NCBI RefSeq assembly: GCF_902806685.2 | Contig: NC_048543.1 | Span: 9,892,106-9,956,105, forward strand | Length of the DNA stretch: 64,000 bases | From: Maniola hyperantus | Lineage: Eukaryota > Arthropoda > Insecta > Lepidoptera > Nymphalidae | Direction of reading: 5' to 3' | Shown: positions 32,401-36,302 of the stretch, in pieces | Numbering within the stretch: the first letter of the stretch is position 1 | Layout: each line of letters begins with the position of its first letter | Translations under genes and position numbers: made by a program | The notes under the pieces: model-generated | What the model saw: only the letters and a program-made list of their open reading frames with translations | Told to the model about the DNA's origin: nothing | The model's database searches: none

Positions 32401-34318
32401 ATTGCGTTCTGTTCTGCTATAGCAGAACGCAAGGGCAAGGCTACAAACCACAAAGTAAAGTTAGTAGGTAGTAGGGCAATACCTATTTTGTACTTAGTTA
32501 TTGATCGCACTGTCATGTTGTAGTTAAATATTAAGACAGGTACCTTGAAATCGCGATAACTCCGAAAAGTTAGAGGTGCGTGCCCGGGATCGAACCCCCG
32601 ACCTCCGATTAGATTAATTCTCATTTCAATACTAACCAAATAGACAAGTTAGTAGAAACCAATCTGTGTCTGTGGTTTGACATAATATTTCCGTAAAAAT
32701 ATTCAGTTTTAAACTTACATGGGTTAAAAGGTTTGTACGTAAATTGTAAACCTTTGAGCCTGTGTAGCTTTGAAACTAAATATTTTAACGGAAATCTGGC
32801 AAACCATAGATATAAGTTCCTAAAACGTGTCTACTTTCATTGAGTTTGATTGTTTAGTATTCAAATCGGACCATAACGTGTGAACTAAATTTAAATTTTA
32901 TAAATATTGGTATTTTTAACTGTATTTTGAATAAACCTTCGAGCATTTCGGCAATGAAAGTGTATCAATTTGTTAGTTATTCTCTCAAATTGATATAGTT
33001 TTAGGTTCAATTATGTAGTTTGATTTTAATTTAGTTTGTAACGATGGGGCTGGCATATAGCATATCTGTAAAAGCCACTTACAAAAAATGTCAAATTAAA
33101 TAAAAAACAGACGAAAATACTCGTTTGTTTTAAGCGCACTACGAATAAACCACTGAGTAGGAAATAAACTCATATTATAATACTAGTGGTTCATCGCTAG
33201 CCACCATCTGCATCGTGGCTTTAACAAGAAACCGTCATTTGTACTTCATTTGGATCTTATGAAATTTCCAAATATCGGGGTGTTGGTGTGGTGCACACTG
33301 CACAATGGGTGTACAAATAGTATAATATTTGACATTATTTTTCATTAACATGGGTTGTATGATGCATGCCATATTTTCGTAATAACAATAATAATTTTGA
33401 TAAAGATTATTTTTGGGACAGTGAATAAGTTTTTCAATTTCGATTATTTATGAGACAAAATCATCTTGCTTGTAAAATTGTTGATTCACAAGAATATATT
33501 AACAACGTAAAGCTGACTCCGTTCAATTAAAAACAATTGCTCCAATTGATTGTCATTAAGACAATCACGATTACATTCTCGTGTATAATGCATATATAAA
33601 CATAGGAGTAGGTATACTTAGATACATAGATACTTATTATCTATATTATCCGTATGAAACTCCGCATATTATTTTGCGCATTTCCATGCGCAAAATGCGC
33701 GAAGTGCGAGTCGGACTCGCCCACAAAGTCTGAAAAGATCTATAGAGTGTACTTGGACTTTGCTTAGACAAACGGGATAGATTTATGTGTCGTTCGTTAC
33801 GTTTCGTTTTAACTTTTTATTTTTTTTAATAAGATAATTAGCCATATTGAATGACTAATATTCCCCTTACCTAAATCTTTTATTTTGTCTCTTCTGAGAA
33901 AAGTCAAAGTACGCTTAATAGATCTCAGACCTCTATGGCTAAGCTTAGCTTGTCTGATAAAAAAGTTGTTAACCTAAGAGATAAAATCGTTTTTTTAGTT
34001 AAAGTCGAGTTGTATACGGAAGGATCTTAAGGTTAACGCATTATTATCCCTAGTGAGCCAACACAATCACTAAATTGCAAGAGGCTTACGACCTGCAACG
34101 AAGATTACGAAGTTACCTACAACGTAGAGATTTAATAGCGACAAATGATTAGCACAAAACTTACCAAAACGAAACTTGGAGATGTCGAACGTGTTAACTG
34201 AACAGGTTACATCTTTGAACTCCAAGTGCATAGTAGCACGTGGCAGCAAAGGTATCACATTGTTGTTGCTAAGTTCCGTACACAGCTCACTCTTAACTCC
34301 TGGCGTCATTGTTATCAC
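426..34318 (-). CDS. ABCG half-transporter (ABCG1/ABCG4-like), 10 exons, 3' end outside window
   Basis: Coding exons on the minus strand are 34318-34165, 12484-12367, 11127-10935, 9769-9624, 7960-7722, 3744-3607, 3339-3191, 1925-1757, 1668-1568 and 581-426. All have AG acceptors and GT donors, and the codon phases join without a break to give 521 residues. Seen in order: N-terminal strand LEFKDVTCSV (residues 32-41), Walker A GPSGAGKT (74-81), Q-loop Gln122, signature LSGGQ (176-180), Walker B LLFLDE (196-201), D-loop GLD (205-207), H-loop His233, then the linker and membrane helices. One nucleotide-binding domain placed before the membrane domain is the ABCG half-transporter order, so the protein should work as a dimer in a membrane; ABCG1/4 relatives export sterols and lipids, but the substrate here is unknown. 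Family members have about 600-680 residues, so roughly the last 100 are missing to the left. The start is the first in-frame ATG; a second Met follows at residue 4. Confidence 0.93.
1125..1314. mobile_element. Short TIR element (MITE), 190 bp, in ABCG intron
   Basis: The ends TACCCTATCCGCG and CGCGGATAGGGTA are inverted repeats. The interior holds repeated TATAGCGCTCTCTCT blocks in both orientations, so much of the element can fold on itself. Confidence 0.7.
1568..1668 (-). CDS. ABCG exon 9 (FPLE...NRWYS motif)
   Basis: Reads FPLEMDILKGEYFNRWYSLG, then PYIFSILAVELPFQ across 34 codons. FPLEM, FNRWYS and the P-F-Q before the donor are hallmark residues of ABCG transporters between helices 2 and 3. 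The donor is CAG|GTATGT and the acceptor TTTCTCAG. Confidence 0.93.
1757..1925 (-). CDS. ABCG exon 8 (membrane helices 1 and 2)
   Basis: Reads SLFMYRVAAHVVIALIFGYL, then YLGVGSEASSVLGNYVYLYG and SMLLVVYTGKMSVTLS. It contains two hydrophobic stretches with the GxLYxxVG turn of ABCG helix 1. The acceptor is CTTCAACAG and the donor T|GTGAGT. Confidence 0.92.
2069..2190 (+). repeat. Dispersed repeat R3 fragment
   Basis: Begins with GACTGACTGACTGATC and continues ATCAACGCACAGCTCAAAC and GGACGGATCGGGCTGAAAT. The same string recurs at 10.6, 17.5, 39.9 and 14.6 kb in this window. Confidence 0.7.
2200..3190. other. ABCG intron 7, no other feature seen
   Basis: AT-rich intronic sequence. Near the exon 7 donor, 3165-3186 resembles the TIR of the 23.1-kb transposon family (CCAGACCTTCGTTATTTT). 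No coding exon is recognised. Confidence 0.5.
3191..3339 (-). CDS. ABCG exon 7 (approach to first membrane helix)
   Basis: Reads IDTELKDKELRSNVKYQKKF, then SGYLLQTWILLYRNYLMTTR and NY. QTWILLYRN is the amphipathic lead-in to helix 1 (FxILxxRxxL in the family). The acceptor is TTTTTCAAG and the donor TAT|GTGAGT; the phases fit both neighbours. Confidence 0.88.
3607..3744 (-). CDS. ABCG exon 6 (linker after the NBD)
   Basis: Reads MEVASGEYGTSIDSIANTIQ, then QYNPESTSRNWEDSVPVIPS and FSRSL. It completes PADFLMEVASGEYG, the standard end of the ABCG nucleotide-binding domain. The acceptor is TTTTCAG and the donor AA|GTAAGT. The rest is variable linker. Confidence 0.9.
3930..4204. mobile_element. 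Possible degraded TIR element
   Basis: The left part ACGTCGGAGCAACACCATGC and the right part, read in reverse, share a loose inverted repeat around the CATGC and GCAATG strings. A related stretch occurs near 61310. Decay makes the limits uncertain. Confidence 0.3.
4229..4402. mobile_element. Short TIR element (MITE)
   Basis: Ends GTTCCGCAAATTGCT and AGCAATTTGCGGGACT are inverted repeats. The interior contains TGACGTCAAAATAACGTCA. A second copy lies at 27827-27956. Confidence 0.6.
4728..4915 (+). repeat. Dispersed repeat R4-like
   Basis: Starts AGGGTTCCGTACCTCAAAAG and includes TGTCAAGAAAACCTATAGGG. It shares blocks with 41810-42080 and with the repeat split by the LINE at 47548-48380. Confidence 0.65.
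5021..5360 (+). repeat. tRNA-derived SINE (family S1), near full length
   Basis: The head has a box A-like TGGCGCAGTGGTGAGCGC (5032-5049) and a box B GGTTCGATTCC (5076-5086); the body ends with an A-tract. Other copies are on the minus strand at 38708-39050 and 45596-45815. Confidence 0.85.
5370..5815. other. AT-rich intronic sequence
   Basis: No feature recognised in ABCG intron 5 here. Confidence 0.4.
5819..6340 (-). mobile_element. Non-LTR retrotransposon 3' end, copy 1 (C-terminal ORF plus 3' UTR)
   Basis: A minus-strand frame (6340-6095) reads KYLDLAHEITAMWSVDSTVI, then VPIVVSVHGLIANSFDQHLK and ARIVRRFLTLGP, then stop. The WxVDSTxIVPxV...ARIVRRFL pattern is the region after the reverse transcriptase in R2-like elements, recalled from the family and not checked by search. 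The 3' UTR follows at 6094-5819 and ends in low-complexity TTTTATTT/TGTT runs. Confidence 0.65.
6371..6680 (-). mobile_element. Same non-LTR element, copy 2 (last codons plus 3' UTR)
   Basis: Near-identical to 5819-6124, including GGATCCCACTAGCAGCGGGC and the low-complexity tail. Only the last codons (IVRRFLTLEP, stop) remain at 6680. It lies head to tail with copy 1. Confidence 0.7.
7258..7427 (+). repeat. Dispersed repeat R2
   Basis: Begins TACTAATATTATAAACAGGT, contains GGGGGTAATCTCTGGAACTA and ends GAAGCCGCGGGGATGAGCTA. Related copies lie at 12589, 13167, 35758, 44123 and 57955. Confidence 0.7.
7722..7960 (-). CDS. ABCG exon 5 (D-loop and H-loop)
   Basis: Reads GLDSSSSTSLIALLSGLARG, then TLVATIHQPSALMFEKIDSI, then LYSGPREQLLPALNSAGL and HNPADF. 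The switch His of ATIHQPS and the CPPYHNPADF motif are typical of ABCG proteins. The acceptor is TTAATTGCAG and the donor T|GTAAGT. A LINE 3' tail ends just upstream of the acceptor. Confidence 0.95.
7968..8285 (-). mobile_element. LINE 3' terminal fragment next to ABCG exon 5
   Basis: On the minus strand it reads LNDKKA, a stop, then a 3' UTR that matches 43100-43441 (ACCCGGCTGAG, CCTGGGTGCGTTTG, GCGTAAAATTTTACCTAT) and ends AATAATTTGAGTTTGAAT. It is 5'-truncated at about 8285. Its 3' end is about 10 bases from the acceptor of exon 5. Confidence 0.8.
8290..9250. other. ABCG intron 4 remainder
   Basis: No coding exon seen. Unclassified repeat-like sequence, with an R-family style stretch near 8820-8890 (AACTCTTTGATTTGGAAC). 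Confidence 0.4.
9258..9345 (-). repeat. Retroposon 3' tail fragment
   Basis: ACAAGTACTTTTGAATCGTC and AAATGCATCT recur at 49100-49150, both in the same orientation. Confidence 0.5.
9408..9613 (-). repeat. Dispersed repeat R1, next to ABCG exon 4 donor
   Basis: Contains CCCGTGACTTCGTCCGC, GGATGGGCCGTGAAAAACTA and GCAGACAGACAGACACACTT in the order of the family consensus. It ends about 10 bases from the exon 4 donor. Confidence 0.8.
9624..9769 (-). CDS. ABCG exon 4 (signature and Walker B)
   Basis: Reads VFEMLALLGLSGTSRT, then LSGGQKRRLAVALELL and SLLFLDEPTT. It holds the ABC signature and Walker B with its catalytic Glu. The acceptor is TTTTTGTAG and the donor AC|GTAAGT. Dispersed repeats begin within about 15 bases on both sides. 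Confidence 0.95.
9782..10052 (+). repeat. Dispersed repeat R4, next to ABCG exon 4 acceptor
   Basis: Starts ATCGGTCAAGTGCGAGTCAG and ends GGGTACGGAACCCTAAAA, with a GACGGACGGACGGACAG tract. On the gene's strand its T-rich end leads directly into the exon 4 acceptor. Confidence 0.75.
10168..10410 (-). repeat. tRNA-derived SINE (family S3)
   Basis: Has the body CGTCAACCCATCGACAGCC, TTTCCTCACGATGTTTTCCT and the head GCCTGGGATCGAAC at the right end. Better copies lie at 15468 and 17205. Confidence 0.7.
10560..10752 (-). repeat. Dispersed repeat R3
   Basis: Contains TTAGGGGTTGAATTTTAAA and TTTCAGCCCGATCCGTCCAG, and ends CCTTTTCCTTTTATATATG. Same family as 17543-17912. Confidence 0.7.
10935..11127 (-). 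CDS. ABCG exon 3 (Q-loop region)
   Basis: Reads TKGAKGEITVNG, then YIRQNDDLRVHLTVYESMSL and AAALKLADFTFQERKEK. The YIRQNDDL stretch is the Q-loop, and LTVYESM matches the LTVLEAM conserved in ABCG proteins. The acceptor is ATCACCAG and the donor AAA|GTATGA. The middle (CTCASQSTGRGG) is unlike the usual family sequence and slightly long. Confidence 0.92.
11187..11515 (-). repeat. Dispersed repeat, R3-related
   Basis: Runs from ACTAGCTGACCTGCCCCAGC to GGTTTAGGCTGTGCGTTGAT. Related sequence occurs at 29400-29770 and 18540-18645. Confidence 0.6.
12367..12484 (-). CDS. ABCG exon 2 (Walker A)
   Basis: Reads KKKILKGVNGCFKPGQ, then LTAIMGPSGAGKTTLLNI and LAGYS across the donor. GPSGAGKT is the P-loop. 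The acceptor is TTACAG and the donor TC|GTAAGT; entry phase 1 matches exon 1 and exit phase 2 matches exon 3. Confidence 0.95.
12589..12770 (+). repeat. Repeat R2 with a (TTTG)n microsatellite
   Basis: TACTAATATTATAAAGAGG (written here from 12589) is followed by about 12 TTTG units at 12613-12664, then CTACTGGACCGATTTTAAAA. The microsatellite is an expansion of the TTTGTTTG found in the family. Confidence 0.7.
13167..13340 (+). repeat. Dispersed repeat R2
   Basis: Contains TTGTTTGTAGGGGGTAATCT, AGAAAGCTACATTATTCCTG and GCGGGCGAAGCCGCGGGGAT. Confidence 0.7.
13345..14560. other. Intron 1 sequence without a recognised feature
   Basis: No coding similarity, RNA gene or clear TIR element is seen. 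Confidence 0.35.
14570..14835. repeat. R3 fragment and degraded SINE S3 head
   Basis: 14575-14618 carries ATCAACGCACAGCTCAAAC (R3). 14772-14832 carries CCGAAAAGTTAGAAGTCCGG and GATCGAACCCCC (S3, minus). Confidence 0.55.
15178..15228. repeat. Hairpin, 23-bp arms and 4-nt loop
   Basis: TTTCATGGAAATTGGTATTT and its reverse complement flank a loop AAAG, with one mismatch. Confidence 0.65.
15468..15758 (-). repeat. tRNA-derived SINE (family S3), near full length
   Basis: Head on the right: read on the minus strand, TAGCCTTGTGGTGAAGACG (box A-like) and GGGTTCGATCCC (box B), then the body with AACATCGTGAGGCAACCTAC. Confidence 0.85.
16271..16440 (+). repeat. Dispersed repeat R1, diverged
   Basis: Contains ATGTCTGTCTGTCTGCTAGC, CATCCCGGGAATGTACATAG and CCACGCAGATGATGTCGCGG. 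Confidence 0.6.
16885..17108 (+). mobile_element. Unclassified element E1, copy 1
   Basis: Shares TAAATCAGCGCCACCTC, CCAGACGTCACTGAGGTTGC and GGTGCCATTTTG, in this order, with 18639-18846 read in reverse. No ORF. Confidence 0.65.
17116..17151. repeat. Perfect 36-bp palindrome
   Basis: ACATTGACTTATACAATA is followed directly by its exact reverse complement. It lies 8 bases after element E1 copy 1. Confidence 0.8.
17205..17515 (-). repeat. tRNA-derived SINE (family S3) with (ATC)n
   Basis: The left end is a run of ATC units (17206-17232); the body matches 15468-15758; the head at the right has GATCGAACCCCCGAACTCCG. Confidence 0.8.
17543..17912 (-). repeat. Dispersed repeat R3, long copy
   Basis: Runs from AGCTTATGCCCGCGACTTCG to CCTTTTCCTTTTATAAATG, with a (CAGT)n tract at 17844-17883. 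Confidence 0.7.
18047..18110 (-). repeat. Repeat R4 end fragment
   Basis: TAGGGTTCCGCATCTCCG and GTGCGAGTCCGACTCGCACT, followed by TGACCGGTTTTTT. Confidence 0.6.
18235..18507 (+). mobile_element. Non-LTR retrotransposon C-terminal fragment (RTE/craniofacial-type RT)
   Basis: The frame reads LSYFGHIIRRGDDSLEKLIV, then EGKRPRLRSPTRWSDQLKES, ending in DHDLQQ and stop. The YFGH...RSPTRWSDQ pattern is the C-terminus of retroelement reverse transcriptases common in insects. 5'-truncated, no RT core left. Confidence 0.8.
18540..18645 (-). repeat. R3-related fragment
   Basis: ATGTCTCTAGGACCAGCGGT and TTTAGGCTGTGCGTTGATAT match 11435-11480. Confidence 0.55.
18639..18846 (-). mobile_element. Unclassified element E1, copy 2 (inverted relative to copy 1)
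   Basis: Reverse complement of 16885-17108 with roughly 10-20% difference judged by eye. It shares GAGGTGGCGCTGATTTAT and CAACCTCAGTGACGTCTGGA. Confidence 0.65.
18981..19184. mobile_element. Foldback MITE, GC-rich
   Basis: Left end TACCGGCTTCCCACGGTGCG and right end CGCACCGTGGGCAGCCAGTA are inverted repeats of about 25 bp. The interior repeats GTGCGTGA in both orientations. Confidence 0.7.
19219..19380. mobile_element. Short TIR element, family E2 copy 1
   Basis: TIR-like ends around AACTCCTAACGCGCC and GGCGCGT/TCGCGTGAGGAGTAATTTT. The interior has GACATGACAGTTGACCCATA. Another copy is at 54179-54342 and a fragment at 51770-51840. Confidence 0.6.
19661..19872. mobile_element. Long foldback element, 212 bp
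   Basis: CCACATGAGTAGAT and ATAGACCAGAGGGGAAGCTT at the left are mirrored exactly or nearly at the right end. A second inverted block, GCTCACGCACACCACAACGT, forms the inner stem. The left arm carries about 37 extra bases. Confidence 0.75.
19982..20164. mobile_element. TIR element, family E3 copy 1
   Basis: AGTACGCGGCAGAAACTAAT at the left is mirrored by ATTACTTTCTGCCTCGTACT at the right. The interior holds GTTGAGACCGACAAAACGTC. The second copy is inside 30762-31010. Confidence 0.7.
20455..21280. repeat. Repeat R4 carrying a 98-bp tandem array
   Basis: Begins AGGGTTCCGTACACGAAGG. From 20571 to 21254 a 98-bp unit (start ACTCTATTACTAAGCCTCCG, end CGTAATAGGTAGAAAT) is repeated about seven times, with unit starts at 20669, 20767, 20865, 20963, 21061 and 21159. 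The inner units are almost identical; the first unit (20571) and an earlier partial unit differ more. Confidence 0.9.
21285..21400 (-). repeat. tRNA-derived SINE (family S2), truncated by the LINE insertion
   Basis: Contains ACTAAGCGTCAGGCTTGTGC, GTAGGTACGACAATAGTGCA and GGGGTTTGAACCGTCGA. The head is missing and LINE tail follows directly. Confidence 0.7.
21405..22735 (-). mobile_element. 5'-truncated non-LTR retrotransposon (Jockey/CR1-like)
   Basis: It holds the reverse transcriptase frame 22727-21723 and a 3' UTR with a (TG)n microsatellite (21591-21650), ending AACTTGAGT/TATTTGAAATAAATTATT on the minus strand. It is 5'-truncated at about 22735. It lies in ABCG intron 1 in the gene's orientation. 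Confidence 0.85.
21723..22727 (-). CDS. Partial reverse transcriptase (334 codons, 5'-truncated)
   Basis: The frame has GVPQGSVLGPTLFMIYINEI (palm/finger motif), SYADDTAIVFTG (catalytic YADD) and KWLNLNLLTLNTEKTNYMCF, then the thumb and C-terminal region to SLNYDEVESLLIRTI. The frame is uninterrupted to its stop, so the insertion is not very old. It lacks the endonuclease and the N-terminal RT blocks, so it cannot be autonomous. The Jockey/CR1 placement is by motif style only. Confidence 0.88.
   Translation of the reverse strand: MVKIDKYISQEIDISYGVPQGSVLGPTLFMIYINEICNMKIPNGNVISYADDTAIVFTGNSWEDVRNHTEQGLMKIAKWLNLNLLTLNTEKTNYMCFTICERSQPVSNFKIKIHTCAQLDNNVDCNCPVLKKVSTIKYLGVMLDYRMTWYSHIDLVSNRIRKLIWIFKNLRHKASKNILTTVYLTLVQSIISYCITVWGGAAKTKLLELERAQRSLLKVMLFKPYMFSTTQLYSDSGLLTVRKLYVLSIVLRKHKSLPFSPSNKRNRFIVGKTSRTRTAFARNQYSIQSSYLYNVINTKLKTYLLKFNACKEILKKYLLSLNYDEVESLLIRTI
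23125..23516. mobile_element. TIR transposon derivative, 392 bp (family E4 copy 1)
   Basis: AGAGCCAGCGCGTGCTAAAC and the reverse of ACGCGCTGGCTCT begin inverted repeats of about 60 bp, which continue through AAGCTGAAAATTTCTCTGCG. No transposase ORF. Other copies are at 41152-41372 and 50395-50727. Confidence 0.8.
23520..24220. other. Intron 1 sequence without a recognised feature
   Basis: No coding exon, RNA gene or clear repeat boundary seen. Confidence 0.35.
24229..24415 (+). repeat. Dispersed repeat R4
   Basis: AAAACCGGTCAAGTGCGAGT, then GGGTTCCGTACCAT and GTCGTTATAGCGGCATCATC. Confidence 0.7.
24430..25360. other. Intron 1 sequence, repeat-like but unclassified
   Basis: No exon seen. 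The block around 24770-25030 (GCCTGAATACTGCCGCCCTT) looks like an old transposon remnant but no partner copy was found in the window. Confidence 0.3.
25368..25438. repeat. Hairpin with 33-bp stem and 4-nt loop
   Basis: TTGATTTTCCATAATATATA and AGTAGGTACC pair with GGTACCTACT and TATATATTATGGAAAATCAA across the loop TTGT, with a single bulge. Confidence 0.75.
25450..26320. other. Intron 1 sequence without a recognised feature
   Basis: Nothing recognised by coding or repeat signals. Confidence 0.3.
26330..26470 (+). repeat. Retroposon-like tail with (ATT)n
   Basis: ATCTGAAAATAAAGATTTAT followed by about ten ATT units (26433-26467). This resembles the 3' tail of a non-LTR element. Confidence 0.5.
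26475..27075. other. Intron 1 sequence without a recognised feature
   Basis: A minus-strand open frame at 26606-26815 has no recognisable domain and is probably chance or an old repeat. Confidence 0.3.
27079..27175. mobile_element. GC-rich foldback MITE (family G), deleted copy
   Basis: Contains GCGCGGGGGCTGTGCGGGTG and GATTGCCATCTCGACCTGTC, the right half of the family, with ends TAGTACATG and CATGTACTA. Confidence 0.75.
27827..27956. mobile_element. Short TIR element, partner of 4229-4402
   Basis: GTTTCGAGGTGATGGTATAT, TGACGTCAAAATGACGTG and AGCAATTTGCGGGACT match the 4.2-kb copy. Confidence 0.6.
28560..29330. other. Intron 1 sequence without a recognised feature
   Basis: No exon, RNA gene or TIR element seen. 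Confidence 0.3.
29400..29770 (-). repeat. R3-related repeat with an internal hairpin
   Basis: Shares AATCCTGAAACACGTATTTC and TTTAGGCTGTGCGTAGATAG with 11187-11515. An inverted repeat GGGAAATTCTACTCCTAAG / CTTAGGAGTAGAATTTCCC (29584-29602 and 29612-29630) lies inside. Confidence 0.6.
29789..29940. mobile_element. GC-rich foldback MITE (family G), full length
   Basis: Ends TAGTCCGCGACAGGTCGAGA and TCTCAACCTGTCGCG are inverted repeats. The interior alternates CCCGCAC and GCGGGG blocks. Confidence 0.85.
30053..30116. repeat. Hairpin, about 25-bp arms
   Basis: AAAGTGTCTAGTGTGTGCTT pairs with AACACACACTAGACATTTT, with two or three mismatches and a 14-nt loop. Confidence 0.6.
30184..30265 (-). 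repeat. SINE S3 tail fragment
   Basis: CTTCGAGAACATTATGGTAA and CATGTAGGTTTCCTCACCTT match the S3 body. Confidence 0.6.
30327..30491. mobile_element. GC-rich foldback MITE (family G), full length
   Basis: Left end TTGCGACAGGTC, right end ATCTCGACCTGTCACGGACT; interior CCCCGCGCTAACCCCGTGCG. Same structure as 29789-29940. Confidence 0.85.
30762..31010. mobile_element. TIR element (family E3 copy 2) with extended inverted repeats
   Basis: The core matches 19982-20164. Outside it, GGCAATTATTTTTAAATTAA at the left is mirrored by TTAATTTAAAAATAATTGCC at the right, so the palindrome is longer than in copy 1. Confidence 0.75.
31065..31258 (+). repeat. Unclassified dispersed repeat
   Basis: ATATATAAAAATGAATCGCT, then GAACCGACTTCGCTAATTCT and GTACGAAGTTCGCCAGGTCA. 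Similar blocks are known from many insect genomes. Confidence 0.6.
31617..31740 (-). repeat. Repeat R4, one array unit
   Basis: CGGGACTTTATTACTAAGCC, GCGGGTTGTATCTCATGAAC and CGTAATAG are the single-copy form of the 98-bp unit seen tandemly at 20.6 kb. Confidence 0.65.
31745..31940 (-). repeat. Dispersed repeat R1
   Basis: ACTAGCTGATGCCCGCGACT to CACTTTCGCATTTATAATAT, near full length. Confidence 0.8.
32104..32326 (+). repeat. Dispersed repeat R1, full length
   Basis: TCCATACTAATATTATAAAT at the left to GAAGTCGCGGGTATCATCTA at the right. It lies opposite to the copy at 31745-31940. Confidence 0.85.
32540..32612 (-). repeat. SINE S3 head only
   Basis: AACTCCGAAAAGTTAGAGGT and CGGGATCGAACCCCCGACCT. 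Confidence 0.65.
32640..34160. other. Intron 1 near exon 1: little recognised
   Basis: A SINE S2 fragment lies at 33832-33890 (ATATTCCCCTTACC) and an R4 fragment at 33700-33722 (GTGCGAGTCGGACTCGC). Otherwise nothing supported. Confidence 0.35.
34165..34318 (-). CDS. ABCG exon 1 (N-terminus, first coding exon)
   Basis: Codes residues 1-51 plus one base, beginning MITMTPGVKS. The donor reads TTTG|GTAAGT. Residues 30-41 match the start of the nucleotide-binding domain in ABCG1-type proteins (a strand like DIEFxDVTYTV). The split codon G+AT with the next exon gives Asp, followed by KKKILKGVNG, as the family requires. A possible 5'-UTR acceptor (TTTTTAG) lies about 35 bases upstream of the ATG, so the promoter may be further to the right. 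Confidence 0.85.
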
Positions 34319-35070
34319 TGTTTATCACTCACTTTAAATTTTAATTCTGCTAAAAATGCGGGCGACTTTATCGCATTTATGTGTAATCGACACTAAAATT
34401 GTTTACAGATTTGATCAGCACTGATCGGAACGTTTTTAATTTTTAATTTAATTTATTTTATTTTGTTTTAAATAACACTTTCTCAGCAATCATCGACGTA
34501 CTATGTCTGCAGTGATCCAATATGTTTATGAGTTTCTTATCTATCCGTTCTTCCACACATAGGGTTATTGTCTATAATGATTAATGAGTGGTACTTGTTT
34601 ATGTTGACTCTGTACAGAGAGTCTTCTAGGCCAAGCCGTTGTCACGATCGGGTTCAAGTCGGAACTTCACTTGTTTTAATGAATCTGTAAACAAAGAAAA
34701 TTTGTTAGAATTTGTTAACAATGAACGTTACCAATATTAACAGAGTTTTAATTAGTTGTAACTAGAGCGTTCTAATGAGCTCTTTATGCTTACGCGTGGC
34801 GTGTTAATGCATTTTAATGAGTAATTTGTTTGGGTTTGATCTTTTATTATAATGAATGTTTATATTTTGTACTGATAAACTTTCATGACCGAATGTTTTT
34901 GTCGGAAACATTTTTTCCACGACGTCACCTTATACGTTAGATAATAGAGATTTATAATGCATAATGTGTGAGCCATACACAATACATACCTACTTTAAAA
35001 AAAGTTATTTAAACAAGGACGTAATAAAACTAGTAAATTTAATATTGTACGATACTAATTTACAATTTAT
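34319..35070. other. Upstream of ABCG coding start
   Basis: Likely 5' UTR and promoter region of the ABCG gene if transcription begins here. No TATA box or initiator stands out at a firm position. Confidence 0.3.
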
Positions 35071-35074
35071 GCGA

Positions 35075-35225
35075 CTTAAATACGAAAGTGTTTGTCTGTT
35101 ACCTTTCACGGCCCATCCTACTTAGTACAGAGGTAGCTTGCATTCCGCAGATGCACATAGGCTACTTTTATCCCGGAAAATCGAAGAGTTCCCATGGGAT
35201 TTTTAAAAACTTAAATCCACGCGGA
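35075..35225 (+). repeat. Dispersed repeat R1, partial
   Basis: CGAAAGTGTTTGTCTGTTAC, GATGCACATAGGCTACTTTT and AAATCCACGCGGATGAA. Confidence 0.75.
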
Positions 35226-35757
35226 TGAAACAAAACAAACGATATATTTTACTAAGATTCCAAGTTGTAATGTCAATTATAATTCATAATATGTAACACA
35301 AAAAATATTTGGTACAGATAACACAATCGTACCTAGAAGATAATTTTTTCTCGAAAAATCTTTGCTCTTTGCTCCAATTTAAATAATATATCTATCTCTT
35401 CGCCATAAGACCACCTTTGCACGCTTTTGTTTTCTATGTATGTGTTGTTTCGTTATATTCTTTAGCAGAATAAGGCTTTTAAGAAATAAGTGTATAGTGT
35501 AACTGTATAGGTCTTGGTACGATTTAATTTTATAACATTGAATTCTTTAAGATAGTATGAGGCGACTTAATATAAATCGATTGATGTAGAAAAAACGATT
35601 TAAATATAAGTAAAGTTCAAAAAATTGTTACCTATTTTTTGTAAAATGTCGTAACTACTGTAACGTATCGATCCAGGTAATGTCAGGAATAACTAGTTAA
35701 TAGGTACTCAACGTGTCCGTGCAAACTCGCGAAGTTAGGTCGTGTCAGCTTGCCTAA

Positions 35758-35900
35758 CCTACTAATATTATAAAGAGGTAAAATTTGTTAGTTTGTGAGT
35801 TTGCATGTGGGGTGTTAGCTCCAGAACTTATGATCCGATCCTGAAAATTATTTCATTGCTAGATAGATACATTATTTCTGAGTGCTAGGCTATAAATAAT
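35758..35900 (+). repeat. Dispersed repeat R2
   Basis: TACTAATATTATAAAGAGGT and ATACATTATTTCTGAGTG. Confidence 0.65.
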
Positions 35901-36213
35901 ATCACGCGGACAAAATTAAACCATAATAAAATAAAAAAAAATGTTAAATCAATAAAAAATATATATTACGGAGTCATGTGCAAATGCTAATTATTGGCAA
36001 GGGCATTAATAATAATGTTAACTAATCGTAATCACTTCTCACTAAGAATGATAAGTAGTAGGTACATAATTAATTATACCTACCTATAGATAGTGAAATC
36101 ATTAAAAGATCAACATTTAAATTATATTGCGTACTTATCTACTTTTTTTTATCTAATTCAATTTTAACAAAATGTGTGCAGTCATCTGCAGACTGTACAA
36201 TCATAACTATCTA

Positions 36214-36302
36214 TAGTACGCGACATGTTGTAATGGCAATCGCACACCCGCACAGCCCCCGCGCTAACACGGTGCGGGCGAGCGCGGGTGACCGCGGACT
36301 AG
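36214..36302. mobile_element. GC-rich foldback MITE (family G), deleted copy
   Basis: TAGTACGCGACATG at the left; ACCCGCACAGCCCCCGCGCT and GGTGCGGGCGAGCGCGGGTG within; ends CGCGGACTAG. Confidence 0.75.
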
